A stretch of 64,000 nucleotides of DNA from Edaphobacillus lindanitolerans (GTDB taxonomy: Bacteria; Bacillota; Bacilli; Bacillales_A; Planococcaceae), in the NCBI RefSeq assembly GCF_900156305.1, contig NZ_FTPL01000005.1:124001-188000 (forward strand), given 5' to 3'. The position numbers were made by a program, and so were the translations under genes. Positions 34,877-42,883 of the stretch are shown piece by piece; the stretch's first letter is position 1, and each line of letters opens with the position of its first letter. Under the pieces are notes generated by a model. That model was given only the letters and a program-made list of their open reading frames with translations. It did no database searches and had not been told where the DNA came from.

Positions 34877-34903
34877 TCCCGCCCTCCCGTGACGGCGGGA
34901 TCA
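34875..34903 (+). terminator. Hairpin between ligase and FemABX genes
   Basis: GATCCCGCC…GGCGGGATC with a ten-base loop is followed only by ATTTG, so it would be a partial stop at most. Confidence 0.4.
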
Positions 34904-34934
34904 TTTGCCGATGGAAACTGGAGGTATTCAAGCG

Positions 34935-35975
34935 GTGCCGATTTTAGATCAGAAAAACAAGGAAATGACGGAACGTTACGAGCGCTTTGTCGCCGGCTCC
35001 CCGCATCGCGCCCTCACGCAGGACCTGCAGTGGGCGCATGTGAAGGACGACTGGGGCAACGCCCAGGTGTACGTGGAGCGAGACGGCGAGATCGCGGCGG
35101 CGATGTCGCTGCTCATCAAGAAAGTGCCGGGCGGGTTTTCCCTTCTTTATGCACCCCGCGGCCCGGTGTGCGACCTGAACGACAAGGAGCTGCTCGCGGA
35201 ACTGCTCGCCGAAGCGGACAAGGTGGCGAGGCAGCATAAGGCGTTTGCCCTGAAATTCGACCCGGAAGTGCGGTACTCGGAAGAACTGGAGAAACAGCTC
35301 TCCGGGATGGGCTTCAAAGTCCGCAACCGGGAAGAGGAGAAGGAAGCGCTCATCCAGCCGCGTCTCAATATGATCCTTTACTTTGATGATTGCGACGAAG
35401 AGTCGATCATGATGAAGTTCTCGAAAAAGTGCCGGAACATCATCCGCGGTGCCGTGAAAAAAGGGGTCACCGTGAGCTGGGGAGACGACGACCGGTATTT
35501 GGAGGATTTCTATCGGATCTACCGGACGATGGCCGAGCGCAATGAAATCACGACCCGATCCATCGATTACTTCAAGAAAATGCGGGAGGCGTTCGGCAAG
35601 AACCTGCGCATCTACATCGCCGAGCACGAAGGCGACCAGCTTGCCGCGGGCCTGACGATCAACTACAGCGGCAAGCTGTATTATCTGTACGCCGGAAGCA
35701 CGAATGAAAAGCGGAATCTGAACCCGAACCACCTCATGAACTATGAGATGATCAAATGGGGGATATCCGAAGGTGCGGAGCAGTACGACTTCGGCGGCGT
35801 CTTTGAACTGAGCCCGAAAGACGGCCTGTATCTGTTCAAGAAAAGCTTCTGCGACAAGGACGGCCATACCGAATATATCGGCGAGGTCGATAAAGTGTAC
35901 AAGCCGTTCCTCTATTCCATGTTCGTCCACGTAGTTCCGAAACTCCAGAAACTGAAAAAGAAGCTCAGAAACTAA
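34935..35975 (+). CDS. FemABX-type peptidoglycan aminoacyltransferase
   Basis: A 346-residue GNAT-fold protein of the FemABX family. The first GNAT-like half has TQDLQWAHVKDDWG and APRGPVCD. The second half has the signature KKCRNIIRGAVKKGV (about 165–180), the AGLTINYSGKLYYLYAGS core and YDFGGVFE. Such enzymes add amino acids from aminoacyl-tRNA to lipid-linked precursors. A classical Fem coiled-coil arm is not evident. GTG at 34935 has GGAGGT upstream. Confidence 0.85.
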   Translation: MPILDQKNKEMTERYERFVAGSPHRALTQDLQWAHVKDDWGNAQVYVERDGEIAAAMSLLIKKVPGGFSLLYAPRGPVCDLNDKELLAELLAEADKVARQHKAFALKFDPEVRYSEELEKQLSGMGFKVRNREEEKEALIQPRLNMILYFDDCDEESIMMKFSKKCRNIIRGAVKKGVTVSWGDDDRYLEDFYRIYRTMAERNEITTRSIDYFKKMREAFGKNLRIYIAEHEGDQLAAGLTINYSGKLYYLYAGSTNEKRNLNPNHLMNYEMIKWGISEGAEQYDFGGVFELSPKDGLYLFKKSFCDKDGHTEYIGEVDKVYKPFLYSMFVHVVPKLQKLKKKLRN

Positions 35976-35980
35976 CAGTG

Positions 35981-36018
35981 ACGCCCCGGCCGGGTTTTCC
36001 CGGCCGGGGCGTTTTTCC
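35981..36018 (+). terminator. Terminator after the FemABX gene
   Basis: The very GC-rich stem ACGCCCCGGCCGGG/CCCGGCCGGGGCGT with a TTTT loop is followed by five T. Confidence 0.92.
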
Positions 36019-36124
36019 TTATGTGGCGGCGGCCGGCGGATCCCGATTTTCTGGACGCTGCGGGTTATCCATCGCCCCGAGGGGGTATCTTTTTAAGGAT
36101 AGCCATTGATCGGAGGGTTGCAGA

Positions 36125-37204
36125 TTGAACAGGGTTTTTACAATCATCGTTTTCATCGGAGTCCCGCTCGTGCTCGCGGGTTCGTTCCTGCACTGGTCGA
36201 GCCTGATCATGTTCATCCTGTGCTGTGTGAGCATCATCGGGCTGTCTGCGATCATGGGAAGGGCGACCGAATCGCTCGCCATCGTGTCGGGTCCCCGGAT
36301 CGGCGGACTCTTGAACGCAACATTCGGGAATGCGGTGGAACTCATCATTTCCATCTTCTCGCTGAAGGCCGGCCTCGTCGGCATCGTGCTGGCCTCCCTC
36401 ACTGGTTCGGTCATCGGTAACCTGCTGCTCGTACTCGGGCTTTCATTCTTCCTCGGCGGGCTGAAGCACAAACGTCAGAATTTCAGCCTCGTCGATGCCC
36501 GATACAATGCGGGGCTGCTCGTCTTCGCCATAGTTGTCGCCTTCGTCATCCCCGAAATCTTCTCACAGGGCATGGGGGACGGGGGGACGATCAAGCTCAG
36601 CGTCGGGATTTCCGTCATCATGATCGCACTCTATCTTGCCGGACTGTTCTTCAAGCTGGTCACGCACCGCGGCTTTTTCGCCGGATCGGATAAAAATGAT
36701 TCCGGAGAGTCCGGTGGGTCCGGTGAGTCCGTCGAAGAGGAACCGGAATGGACAAAGGGGAAGTCGATCCTCATCCTTCTGCTGGCGACCCTCGCCGTGG
36801 CCTTCGTGTCGGAAAACCTCGTCCATACGTTCGAAGATATCGGGGCGCAGTTCGGCTGGTCGGAGCTCTTTATCGGGGTGATCATCGTCGCCATCGTCGG
36901 GAACGCTGCGGAACATGCTTCCGCGCTCATGATGGCGTTCAAGAACAAGATGAATGTCTCGGTTGAGATTGCGGTCGGCTCGACGCTGCAGGTGGCGATG
37001 TTCGTCGCGCCCGCACTCGTCCTCGTGTCCCTGATGATGCCCGAACAGATGCCGCTCGTCTTCACGGTGCCCGAGTTGGTCGCAATGATCACGGCCGCCC
37101 TGCTCACGATCATGATCTCGATTGACGGCGAATCCAACTGGTTTGAAGGGCTGACGCTCGTCGCCGCTTATCTCATCATGGGGATCGGGTTTTATTTCCT
37201 TTGA
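36125..37204 (+). CDS. yfkE: Ca2+/H+ antiporter (Cax/ChaA family)
   Basis: A 359-residue protein with about 11 membrane helices. Both alpha-repeat motifs are intact: GNAVELIISI (about residue 68) and GNAAEHASALMMA (about 260); their Glu residues bind the cation. An acidic loop (about 190–215) separates the halves. The start is a TTG at 36125 after CGGAGGG. Close to YfkE of B. subtilis, which exports calcium in exchange for protons. Confidence 0.92.
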   Translation: MNRVFTIIVFIGVPLVLAGSFLHWSSLIMFILCCVSIIGLSAIMGRATESLAIVSGPRIGGLLNATFGNAVELIISIFSLKAGLVGIVLASLTGSVIGNLLLVLGLSFFLGGLKHKRQNFSLVDARYNAGLLVFAIVVAFVIPEIFSQGMGDGGTIKLSVGISVIMIALYLAGLFFKLVTHRGFFAGSDKNDSGESGGSGESVEEEPEWTKGKSILILLLATLAVAFVSENLVHTFEDIGAQFGWSELFIGVIIVAIVGNAAEHASALMMAFKNKMNVSVEIAVGSTLQVAMFVAPALVLVSLMMPEQMPLVFTVPELVAMITAALLTIMISIDGESNWFEGLTLVAAYLIMGIGFYFL

Positions 37205-37310
37205 CCGTCCTGTTCAGGAACTTCCCGGGTTTTGAAGCCGTCCTATAAGGGAATAAAGACAGCGGGAAACATAACTTCGGAACAATAGACAACAAGGAGC
37301 AGGTCACACC

Positions 37311-37466
37311 ATGAAGCAACTACACGAAAGCCCGATGGACGAGAAGAAACAGGTCATCATCGACCGGCTCGTCGACGAAGGGGTCTTTAAAATTGACGGA
37401 AAACAACTGTATGAACTTCCCATTTACGCATTGATCAAGGAATATACAGAACGGAACACCCAGTGA
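37311..37466 (+). CDS. Small FbpA-like (Fur-regulated basic protein) protein
   Basis: A 51-residue protein. Its core, VIIDRLVDEGVFKIDGKQLYELP, matches the pattern of the Fur-regulated basic protein A family, in which a helix is followed by G-hydrophobic-K-x-x-G-(K/R)-x-L-x-E-L. FbpA acts with a small RNA in iron sparing in B. subtilis. AAGGAGC lies nine bases before the ATG. No Fur box was recognised upstream. Confidence 0.65.
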   Translation: MKQLHESPMDEKKQVIIDRLVDEGVFKIDGKQLYELPIYALIKEYTERNTQ

Positions 37467-37471
37467 CTGAA

Positions 37472-37515
37472 TTGCCGCCTGGCGGGGATGCCCCCGCCGG
37501 CCGGCTTTTTTGGAT
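37472..37515 (+). terminator. Terminator after the FbpA-like gene
   Basis: GCCGCCTGGCGGGG…CCCCGCCGGCCGGC, an imperfect GC-rich stem, is followed by six T. Confidence 0.65.
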
Positions 37516-37550
37516 GAATTTATTTTAGCGATGAGGACGGGGGAACTGTG

Positions 37551-39008
37551 ATGGAAAACAAGAGACTGGACAAGCTTCGGAAAGAATGGCTGCCGGAAGC
37601 GACGATCCGTGACATGCAGGAGAAGATGGAGCGGGAGGAAGTGACTGCCGAGGAATTGGTCACGATGTACCTGGCCGAAATATCGGAGACGGACCGCAAC
37701 GTGAATTCTGTGCTCGAAGTGAATCCGGACGCGATGCAGATTGCCCGGATGCTCGATTACGAACGGCGCATGACGGGCCCGCGGTCCGGCCTTCACGGCA
37801 TTCCGGTGCTCCTGAAAGACAATATGGATACGGGGGACAGGATGCATACAAGTGCCGGCTCGCTTGCGCTGAAGGAGCATTACCCGGGCGAGGATGCCTT
37901 CCTCGTCAAAAAACTCCGCGACGCGGGAGCCGTCATCCTCGGCAAGACGAATATGACCGAATGGGCGAATTTCATGTCGGATAAGATGACGAACGGATGG
38001 AGTTCCCGCGGCGGACAGGTGAAAAACCCATACGGCCCGTTTGACGTCGGCGGCTCGAGCTCCGGCTCGGCGGCCGCAGTGGCGGCGAATCTGGCAGCCG
38101 CATCGGTCGGCACGGAAACGACGGGATCGATCATCGAGCCCGCATCGCAAAACAGCCTGGTCGGCATCAAACCGACCGTCGGCGCGGTCAGCCGGACGGG
38201 GGTCATTCCGCTGTCGGTCACGCAGGATACGCCGGGGCCGTTCGGTCGGACGGTGGAAGATGCGCTGATGGTATTCCGTGCGCTGACGGGCACTGATCCG
38301 GAGGACCCGGTCACGGCGCTGAGTGCAGTCTGGGCAGGGACCGACTGGGATGCGGTGCTCGATCCGGAAGCGCTGAACGGTGTCCGGATCGGAGTCGCCC
38401 GGAACATTTTCGAACGGGAAGCGGACACCGGGGTGATGAAGCGGTTCGACGAGGCGCTCGGCGCGCTGCGGGACTGCGGGGCCGAGGTCATCGACGACAT
38501 CGATCTCGGCGTCATGGAGGACGACCTCGGCTATGATGTGCTGCTTCACGAATTCAAGTCGGCCCTGAACGGGTACCTCGGACGGACGGAGCCGGGCAAT
38601 CCGATCCGGTCGCTCGCCGATGTGATCGAGTTCAACAACTCCCATCCGGACGAAACGCTGCGGTTCGGGCAAAATCTTCTCGAGGAAAGTGAGCGGACGT
38701 CCGGGACACTGACGGAACGGGGCTATCTGGAGGCGCTGGAGAGGAACCGGCATCTGGCGGCGGAAGTGGCGCTTGAGTCCGCATTCCGGAAGCATCGGAT
38801 CGACGCGCTTGTCTTTCCGAAAAGCCACGGCTGCAGCTTCGGCGCGGCGGCCGGCTACCCGGGAGTCGCCGTCCCGTTCGGAGCGGGAGAGGGAGGGGAG
38901 CCGTTCGGCATCACGTTCTACGGGCGCGCATTTGCGGAGCCGGACCTGATCGGATATGCGTTTGCCTTCGAGCATCGGGTCCGGGGCCGGATCAAGCCGG
39001 AGCTCTGA
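37551..39008 (+). CDS. Amidase (amidase-signature family)
   Basis: A 485-residue enzyme of the amidase-signature family. The Ser-cisSer-Lys triad is visible: Lys in VLLKDNMDT (about residue 82), the Gly/Ser-rich GGSSSGSAAAVAAN (about 167–180) and TETTGSI with the nucleophile Ser (about 190). It hydrolyses an amide; specificity unknown. It is free-standing, not next to gatA/gatB partners. The ATG at 37551 follows GGACGGGGG. Array C starts 18 bases after the stop. Confidence 0.9.
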   Translation: MENKRLDKLRKEWLPEATIRDMQEKMEREEVTAEELVTMYLAEISETDRNVNSVLEVNPDAMQIARMLDYERRMTGPRSGLHGIPVLLKDNMDTGDRMHTSAGSLALKEHYPGEDAFLVKKLRDAGAVILGKTNMTEWANFMSDKMTNGWSSRGGQVKNPYGPFDVGGSSSGSAAAVAANLAAASVGTETTGSIIEPASQNSLVGIKPTVGAVSRTGVIPLSVTQDTPGPFGRTVEDALMVFRALTGTDPEDPVTALSAVWAGTDWDAVLDPEALNGVRIGVARNIFEREADTGVMKRFDEALGALRDCGAEVIDDIDLGVMEDDLGYDVLLHEFKSALNGYLGRTEPGNPIRSLADVIEFNNSHPDETLRFGQNLLEESERTSGTLTERGYLEALERNRHLAAEVALESAFRKHRIDALVFPKSHGCSFGAAAGYPGVAVPFGAGEGGEPFGITFYGRAFAEPDLIGYAFAFEHRVRGRIKPEL

Positions 39009-39026
39009 AGGACGGCGCCGGGACTC

Positions 39027-39131
39027 GAGTGAGGAGAGTTCGGCTCTGAGTGAGGAGAGTTCTGCCCTGAGTGAGGAGAGTTCGGCCCCGAGTGAGGAGA
39101 GTTCGGCTCTGAGTGAGGAGAGTTTGGTCCC
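39027..39131. repeat. Intergenic 21-bp-period array C
   Basis: Five perfect 21-base units: constant GAGTGAGGAGAGTT plus seven variable bases (CGGCTCT, CTGCCCT, CGGCCCC, CGGCTCT, TGGTCCC). The unit type is the same as in array D, 3.3 kb away. It lies between the amidase and the racemase, both on the plus strand. Confidence 0.95.
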
Positions 39132-39189
39132 CGGGATGTGATATAATGGTCCACTGTAAAGAAAACGGTTTGCTAAAGGATTGGACAGC

Positions 39190-39891
39190 ATGAATAAAAA
39201 AACATTAGGCATACTCGGCGGTGTCGGCCCGCTTGCAACCATGTATCTCGGTGAGATGATCGTCCGGCGGACCGGGGCGGCCTGTGATCAGGATCACGTG
39301 AACATGGTGATCACGAATAACACGGATATCCCCGACCGCACCGAATATATTCTCGACCGGTCGAAGCCGGATCCGGTACCCGTCATCATTTCCGATACGG
39401 AGCGGCTGGCTGCGGCGGGCGCGGAACTGATCGCGATCCCGTGCAACACCGCCCACACATTTTACAACGAAATTTCATCCGCCTCGCCGGTCCCCGTACT
39501 CAATATGATCGAAGAGACCATCGCACGCGGGGAGAGGGACGGCGCCCGGACGCTCGGAATCCTCGCGACGGACGGGACGATCGCGTCCGAAGTGTACCAG
39601 GAGGCTTGCCTGCGGCGCGGCATCGAGCCGATCCTGCCGTCGCCGGACATCCAGCGCGACGTCATGTCGGTCATCTATGACCATATCAAGGCCGGGCGAC
39701 CGGCAGACCCGGCCGTCTGGGACCGGATCGACCGCCACATGGCCGAAAAAAACTGCGACCGCATCATCCTCGGCTGCACCGAACTGTCGGTCGTGAAGCA
39801 GGAGCTGACACTGGGCGACCGCTATCTCGACTCGCTCCGGGTCCTGGCCGAGGCGGCGATTGAAGCATGCGGCCACCGGCTGAAGGAATAG
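39190..39891 (+). CDS. Aspartate/glutamate racemase family protein
   Basis: A 233-residue protein with the two catalytic Cys of this family in PCNTAH (about residue 83) and LGCTELS (about residue 196), and the N-terminal GILGGVGPLAT. It should interconvert L- and D-aspartate (or a related acid). A D-aspartate ligase-like gene lies at 33656, so D-Asp for the wall bridge is a plausible use. The ATG at 39190 follows AAAGGA by nine bases; an earlier TTG directly abuts that site. Confidence 0.9.
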   Translation: MNKKTLGILGGVGPLATMYLGEMIVRRTGAACDQDHVNMVITNNTDIPDRTEYILDRSKPDPVPVIISDTERLAAAGAELIAIPCNTAHTFYNEISSASPVPVLNMIEETIARGERDGARTLGILATDGTIASEVYQEACLRRGIEPILPSPDIQRDVMSVIYDHIKAGRPADPAVWDRIDRHMAEKNCDRIILGCTELSVVKQELTLGDRYLDSLRVLAEAAIEACGHRLKE

Positions 39892-39962
39892 ACACGGATA
39901 GCGGATCCGGGCCGGTCAAACACATTTTTGACGGCACTCAAGAAAAATGAGCTATACAGAGA

Positions 39963-39996
39963 AGGGGACGCTTTTAAGCGTCCTCTTGTTTTTTAT
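39963..39996 (+). terminator. Terminator after the racemase gene
   Basis: GGGGACGCTT/AAGCGTCCTC hairpin is followed by TTGTTTTTT. Confidence 0.82.
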
Positions 39997-40136
39997 CAAA
40001 GGGAGAGAAGGGGCTCGGAAACGGGCTAAAAGAAAAAGGACGGACTGGAAGCCGTCTGTTTCTTCCCGGGCAGTGAGAAGGGCTCGCCTATGTGATAAAA
40101 TGGAACTATCAATGTAATTGAAACGGGGTATGACAG

Positions 40137-41387
40137 ATGGGATTTCTGGAACGGCTGGATCCTGAACTGAAGAAGAAATGGACATTTGAAGAGGAAATGC
40201 CGATCCAGGCGCAGATGATTCCGGCCATGCTGGACGGCCGGGATATCGTGGCCGAATCGCCGACCGGTTCGGGAAAGACACTCGCCTATGTCATTCCGCT
40301 CCTGATGCTCGTCGACGGGGGCTCGAACCGGACGGAAGCGCTCATCATGGCGCCGTCCCAGGAATTGTGCATGCAGATCGTGGAAGTGCTCCGCGACTGG
40401 ACGGAAGGGACCGACGTCACGGTGACCCAGCTGATCGGCGGAGCGAACAAGCAGCGCCAGATTGAAAAGCTGAAGAAAAAGCCGACGATCGTCGTCGGGA
40501 CGCCTGGCCGTGTGTGGGAGCTTGCGAATGACCGGAAGCTGAAGATGCACGACATCCGCCATATCGTCCTTGACGAGGGTGACCAGCTGCTGGGCCGCGA
40601 CCACCGGACGGATGTCAAGTCGCTTATCGGGGCGGCCTCGCCGGACAGCCGGGTCGCTGTCGTTTCCGCGACCGTGACCGATGAGATCCGGCTCGTGGCG
40701 GAGCGGTTCATGGAAGATCCGCTCCATTTGAAGGTGAGCACGGACGAGATGCCGGCTCAGGGAACAGTCGTGCATTCATTCGTGAAGGTCGAGGAGCGGG
40801 AAAAAACGGATCTGGTCCGGAGACTGTCGCACCAGGAAGGCATCCGGGCACTTGCCTTCATCAACAACACCGACCAGCTGCTCATGAAGGAATCCAAGCT
40901 GAAATTCGGGGATGCACCGGTCGCCGTCCTCCACTCGGGGATGAACAAAATGGAACGCAAGAAAGCGCTCGATGACTTCCGTGACTGCAAAGTCCGCATC
41001 CTGATCGCGACGGACGTGGCGGCGCGTGGGCTGGACATCACCGGACTGAGCCATGTGATCCACATCGATGTCCCGCGGACCGCGGAGCAGTACACCCACC
41101 GTTCCGGCAGGACGGGACGTGCGGGAGCAGACGGTGAGGTCCTTTCATTCGTATCGTATCCGGACGAAAAGACGTACCGGAAGCTGACCCGTGAGCTTTC
41201 GGAGAAGCCCGTGCAGAAGGTTTGGCACAAAGGGGCGCTCACGGAGGGCTCATCGAAGACGGTCGCAGCTGCAGGCGGCAACAAGTCCCGGACGGGAAGC
41301 GGCAAAACACCTTCGTCCAAAAACGGAGGAAAGGTGAAAGGAAAATCCGGCGGCCATCCGGGAGGAAAGCGAAGCGGGAAGCGATGA
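40137..41387 (+). CDS. DEAD-box-type ATP-dependent RNA helicase, YfmL/CshC-like
   Basis: A 416-residue helicase with the two RecA domains and a short basic tail. Motifs: Q-motif region MPIQAQMIP, Walker A SPTGSGKT, GG in QLIGGANK, TPGR, motif II as VLDEGDQLL (DEGD instead of DEAD), SAT, and in domain 2 TDVAARGLD and HRSGRTGRAG. The tail (about 370–416) is Gly/Ser/Lys-rich. GGGG lies ten bases before the ATG. The stop overlaps the SGNH hydrolase start (ATGA), so the two genes are coupled. Confidence 0.92.
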   Translation: MGFLERLDPELKKKWTFEEEMPIQAQMIPAMLDGRDIVAESPTGSGKTLAYVIPLLMLVDGGSNRTEALIMAPSQELCMQIVEVLRDWTEGTDVTVTQLIGGANKQRQIEKLKKKPTIVVGTPGRVWELANDRKLKMHDIRHIVLDEGDQLLGRDHRTDVKSLIGAASPDSRVAVVSATVTDEIRLVAERFMEDPLHLKVSTDEMPAQGTVVHSFVKVEEREKTDLVRRLSHQEGIRALAFINNTDQLLMKESKLKFGDAPVAVLHSGMNKMERKKALDDFRDCKVRILIATDVAARGLDITGLSHVIHIDVPRTAEQYTHRSGRTGRAGADGEVLSFVSYPDEKTYRKLTRELSEKPVQKVWHKGALTEGSSKTVAAAGGNKSRTGSGKTPSSKNGGKVKGKSGGHPGGKRSGKR

Positions 41388-42448
41388 AAAAAATCGCGGC
41401 CGCCCTACTCGCCGTCATTTTTCTCATCCCTGCAGCCGGGCCGGCCAGCGCCGCACGGCCGGTCGTTTATGTGGCGCTCGGCGATTCGCTCGCTGCCGGC
41501 CAGACGCCGGCCCGGGCGATCGATACCGGCTATTCGGATCTGATCGCCATGAAGCTGAAGCGCTACGCCGGATTGGCTTATTATTCGAAAGACCTGAGCT
41601 TCCCGGGCTTCACGACCGCCCAGGTGCTCGACAGGGTCAGATCCGAAGAGTCCCGGCAACTGCTCAAACAGGCGAATCTCATTACAATTTCGGCGGGGGC
41701 GAATGACCTCCTCCGGCTATTCCGGCATGATCCGGTGAGCGGTACCCTGGCATTTGACCAGATCCCCGCGGACTATGCACTGAACAGCGTCCGCAACAAC
41801 ATGGCCAAGATTCTCGGCGAGCTGAAAGACCGTTCACCGGGAGCCAAAGTGTACGTCATGGGCTACTACTTCCCGTATCCCCATGTGGCGGAGAAGATGA
41901 AGCCGGGCACGCGGGCGCAGCTTGACCGGCTGAACGCAATCCTGAAGAAGGAAGCCGAGGCGGCCGGTGCCGTCTTCGTCCCCGTTGCAGAACGCTTTGA
42001 AGGAAAGGCGGCAAAGGCGCTCATTCCAAATCCCGGTGATGTCCATCCGTCCGGCGAAGGCTACCGCCAGATGGCGAATGCATTTTTTGACGCATCGCCG
42101 TACCGGATGAGCGTCACGAAATGGGAGCTCCCGCCGCCGAATCCGATTTCATTTGCAGAAATGCGCAAGCGGATGGACGGCAAAGCGTCCGGTTTGGACG
42201 ATCGCCGGGCATCGGCGGACCGCCCGTCCGACGATCCGCAATACAACCGAACAAGGGGCATCCACGCCATCCTGCCCGAAACCTCCGGAAACCCGGAGGT
42301 TTTTTCTTTGGGGAATTTTAGGGCCCGTAGTTTCCGCTCGAGTGAGGCGAGTTGCCCCTCGAGTGAGGAGAGTTTCCGTCTGAGTGAGGAGAGTTTCCGT
42401 CTGAGTGAGGAGAGTTGCCCCACGAGTGAAGAGAGTTCCTCCGAGTGA
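41384..42448 (+). CDS. Secreted SGNH/GDSL hydrolase with repeat-encoded C-terminal tail
   Basis: A 354-residue frame. Residues 1–24 are a signal peptide ending PASA. The SGNH domain (about 27–235) has catalytic Ser in LGDSLAAG, Gly/Asn in ISAGANDLL, and Asp/His in GDVHPSGEG. Residues about 240–300 have no known domain. From residue 319 the protein is heptads such as FRLSEES, encoded by array D. An intrinsic terminator sits at codons about 299–306, before any stop. None of the three frames has a stop ahead of it. The true C-terminus is doubtful. Confidence 0.82.
   Translation: MKKIAAALLAVIFLIPAAGPASAARPVVYVALGDSLAAGQTPARAIDTGYSDLIAMKLKRYAGLAYYSKDLSFPGFTTAQVLDRVRSEESRQLLKQANLITISAGANDLLRLFRHDPVSGTLAFDQIPADYALNSVRNNMAKILGELKDRSPGAKVYVMGYYFPYPHVAEKMKPGTRAQLDRLNAILKKEAEAAGAVFVPVAERFEGKAAKALIPNPGDVHPSGEGYRQMANAFFDASPYRMSVTKWELPPPNPISFAEMRKRMDGKASGLDDRRASADRPSDDPQYNRTRGIHAILPETSGNPEVFSLGNFRARSFRSSEASCPSSEESFRLSEESFRLSEESCPTSEESSSE
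42280..42308 (+). terminator. Intrinsic terminator inside the SGNH hydrolase frame
   Basis: The perfect nine-base stem AACCTCCGG/CCGGAGGTT with a four-base loop is followed by TTTTCTTT. It lies 140 bases before the in-frame stop codon. Confidence 0.75.
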
Positions 42449-42790
42449 GGAAAGTTGCCCTTCGAGTGAGGAGAGTTTCCGTCCGAGTGAGGCGAGTTGC
42501 CCCTCGAGTGAGGAGAGTTTCTGCTCGAGTGAGGCGAGTTTCTGCTCGAGTGAGGAGAGTTTTCGCTCGAGTGAGGAGAGTTTCCGTCTGAGTGAGGAGA
42601 GTTGCCCCTTGAGTGAGGCAAGTTCCCCCGAGTGAGGAAAGTTGCCCCTCGAGTGAGGCGAGTTTCCGTCCTAGTGAGGCGAGTTACCCCTCGAGTGAGC
42701 AAGAGTTTCCGCTCGAGTGAGGGGAGTTTCCGCTCGAGAGGAGAGTTTCCGTCTGAGTGAGGAGAGTTTCCGTCCGAGTGAAGGAAGTTC
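42339..42790. repeat. Intergenic 21-bp-period array D
   Basis: About 22 units of the same type as array C: GAGTGAGGAGAGTT (with C/G and A/G variants, GAGTGAGGCGAGTT and GAGTGAGGAAAGTT) plus seven variable bases, mostly TCCGTCT, GCCCCTC or TCTGCTC. Three units have 19 bases, one has 22, and the last is cut short. Neighbouring units are often identical (42360 and 42381), suggesting recent slippage or unequal exchange. Confidence 0.95.
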
Positions 42791-42815
42791 CATTAGGCGG
42801 ACCGGACTTCCGGAA

Positions 42816-42846
42816 ATCAAAAACCCCGCCGGGTGGGCGGGGTGGT
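42816..42846 (-). terminator. Terminator of thiT
   Basis: On the minus strand CCCCGCC…GGCGGGG is followed by TTTTTG. Confidence 0.8.
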
Positions 42847-42883
42847 CCATTCTGAATGAGTGCGGCCGGTTTAGCCGGGCCGC

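Noticed and set aside
37320-39242. A 640-codon minus-strand frame opposite the amidase
   Set aside because: It is the complement of a well-supported amidase and runs through array C.
42339-42790. Possible CRISPR array
   Set aside because: Units are 21 bases, back to back, with only 7 variable bases that themselves recur; no real spacers and no cas genes nearby.
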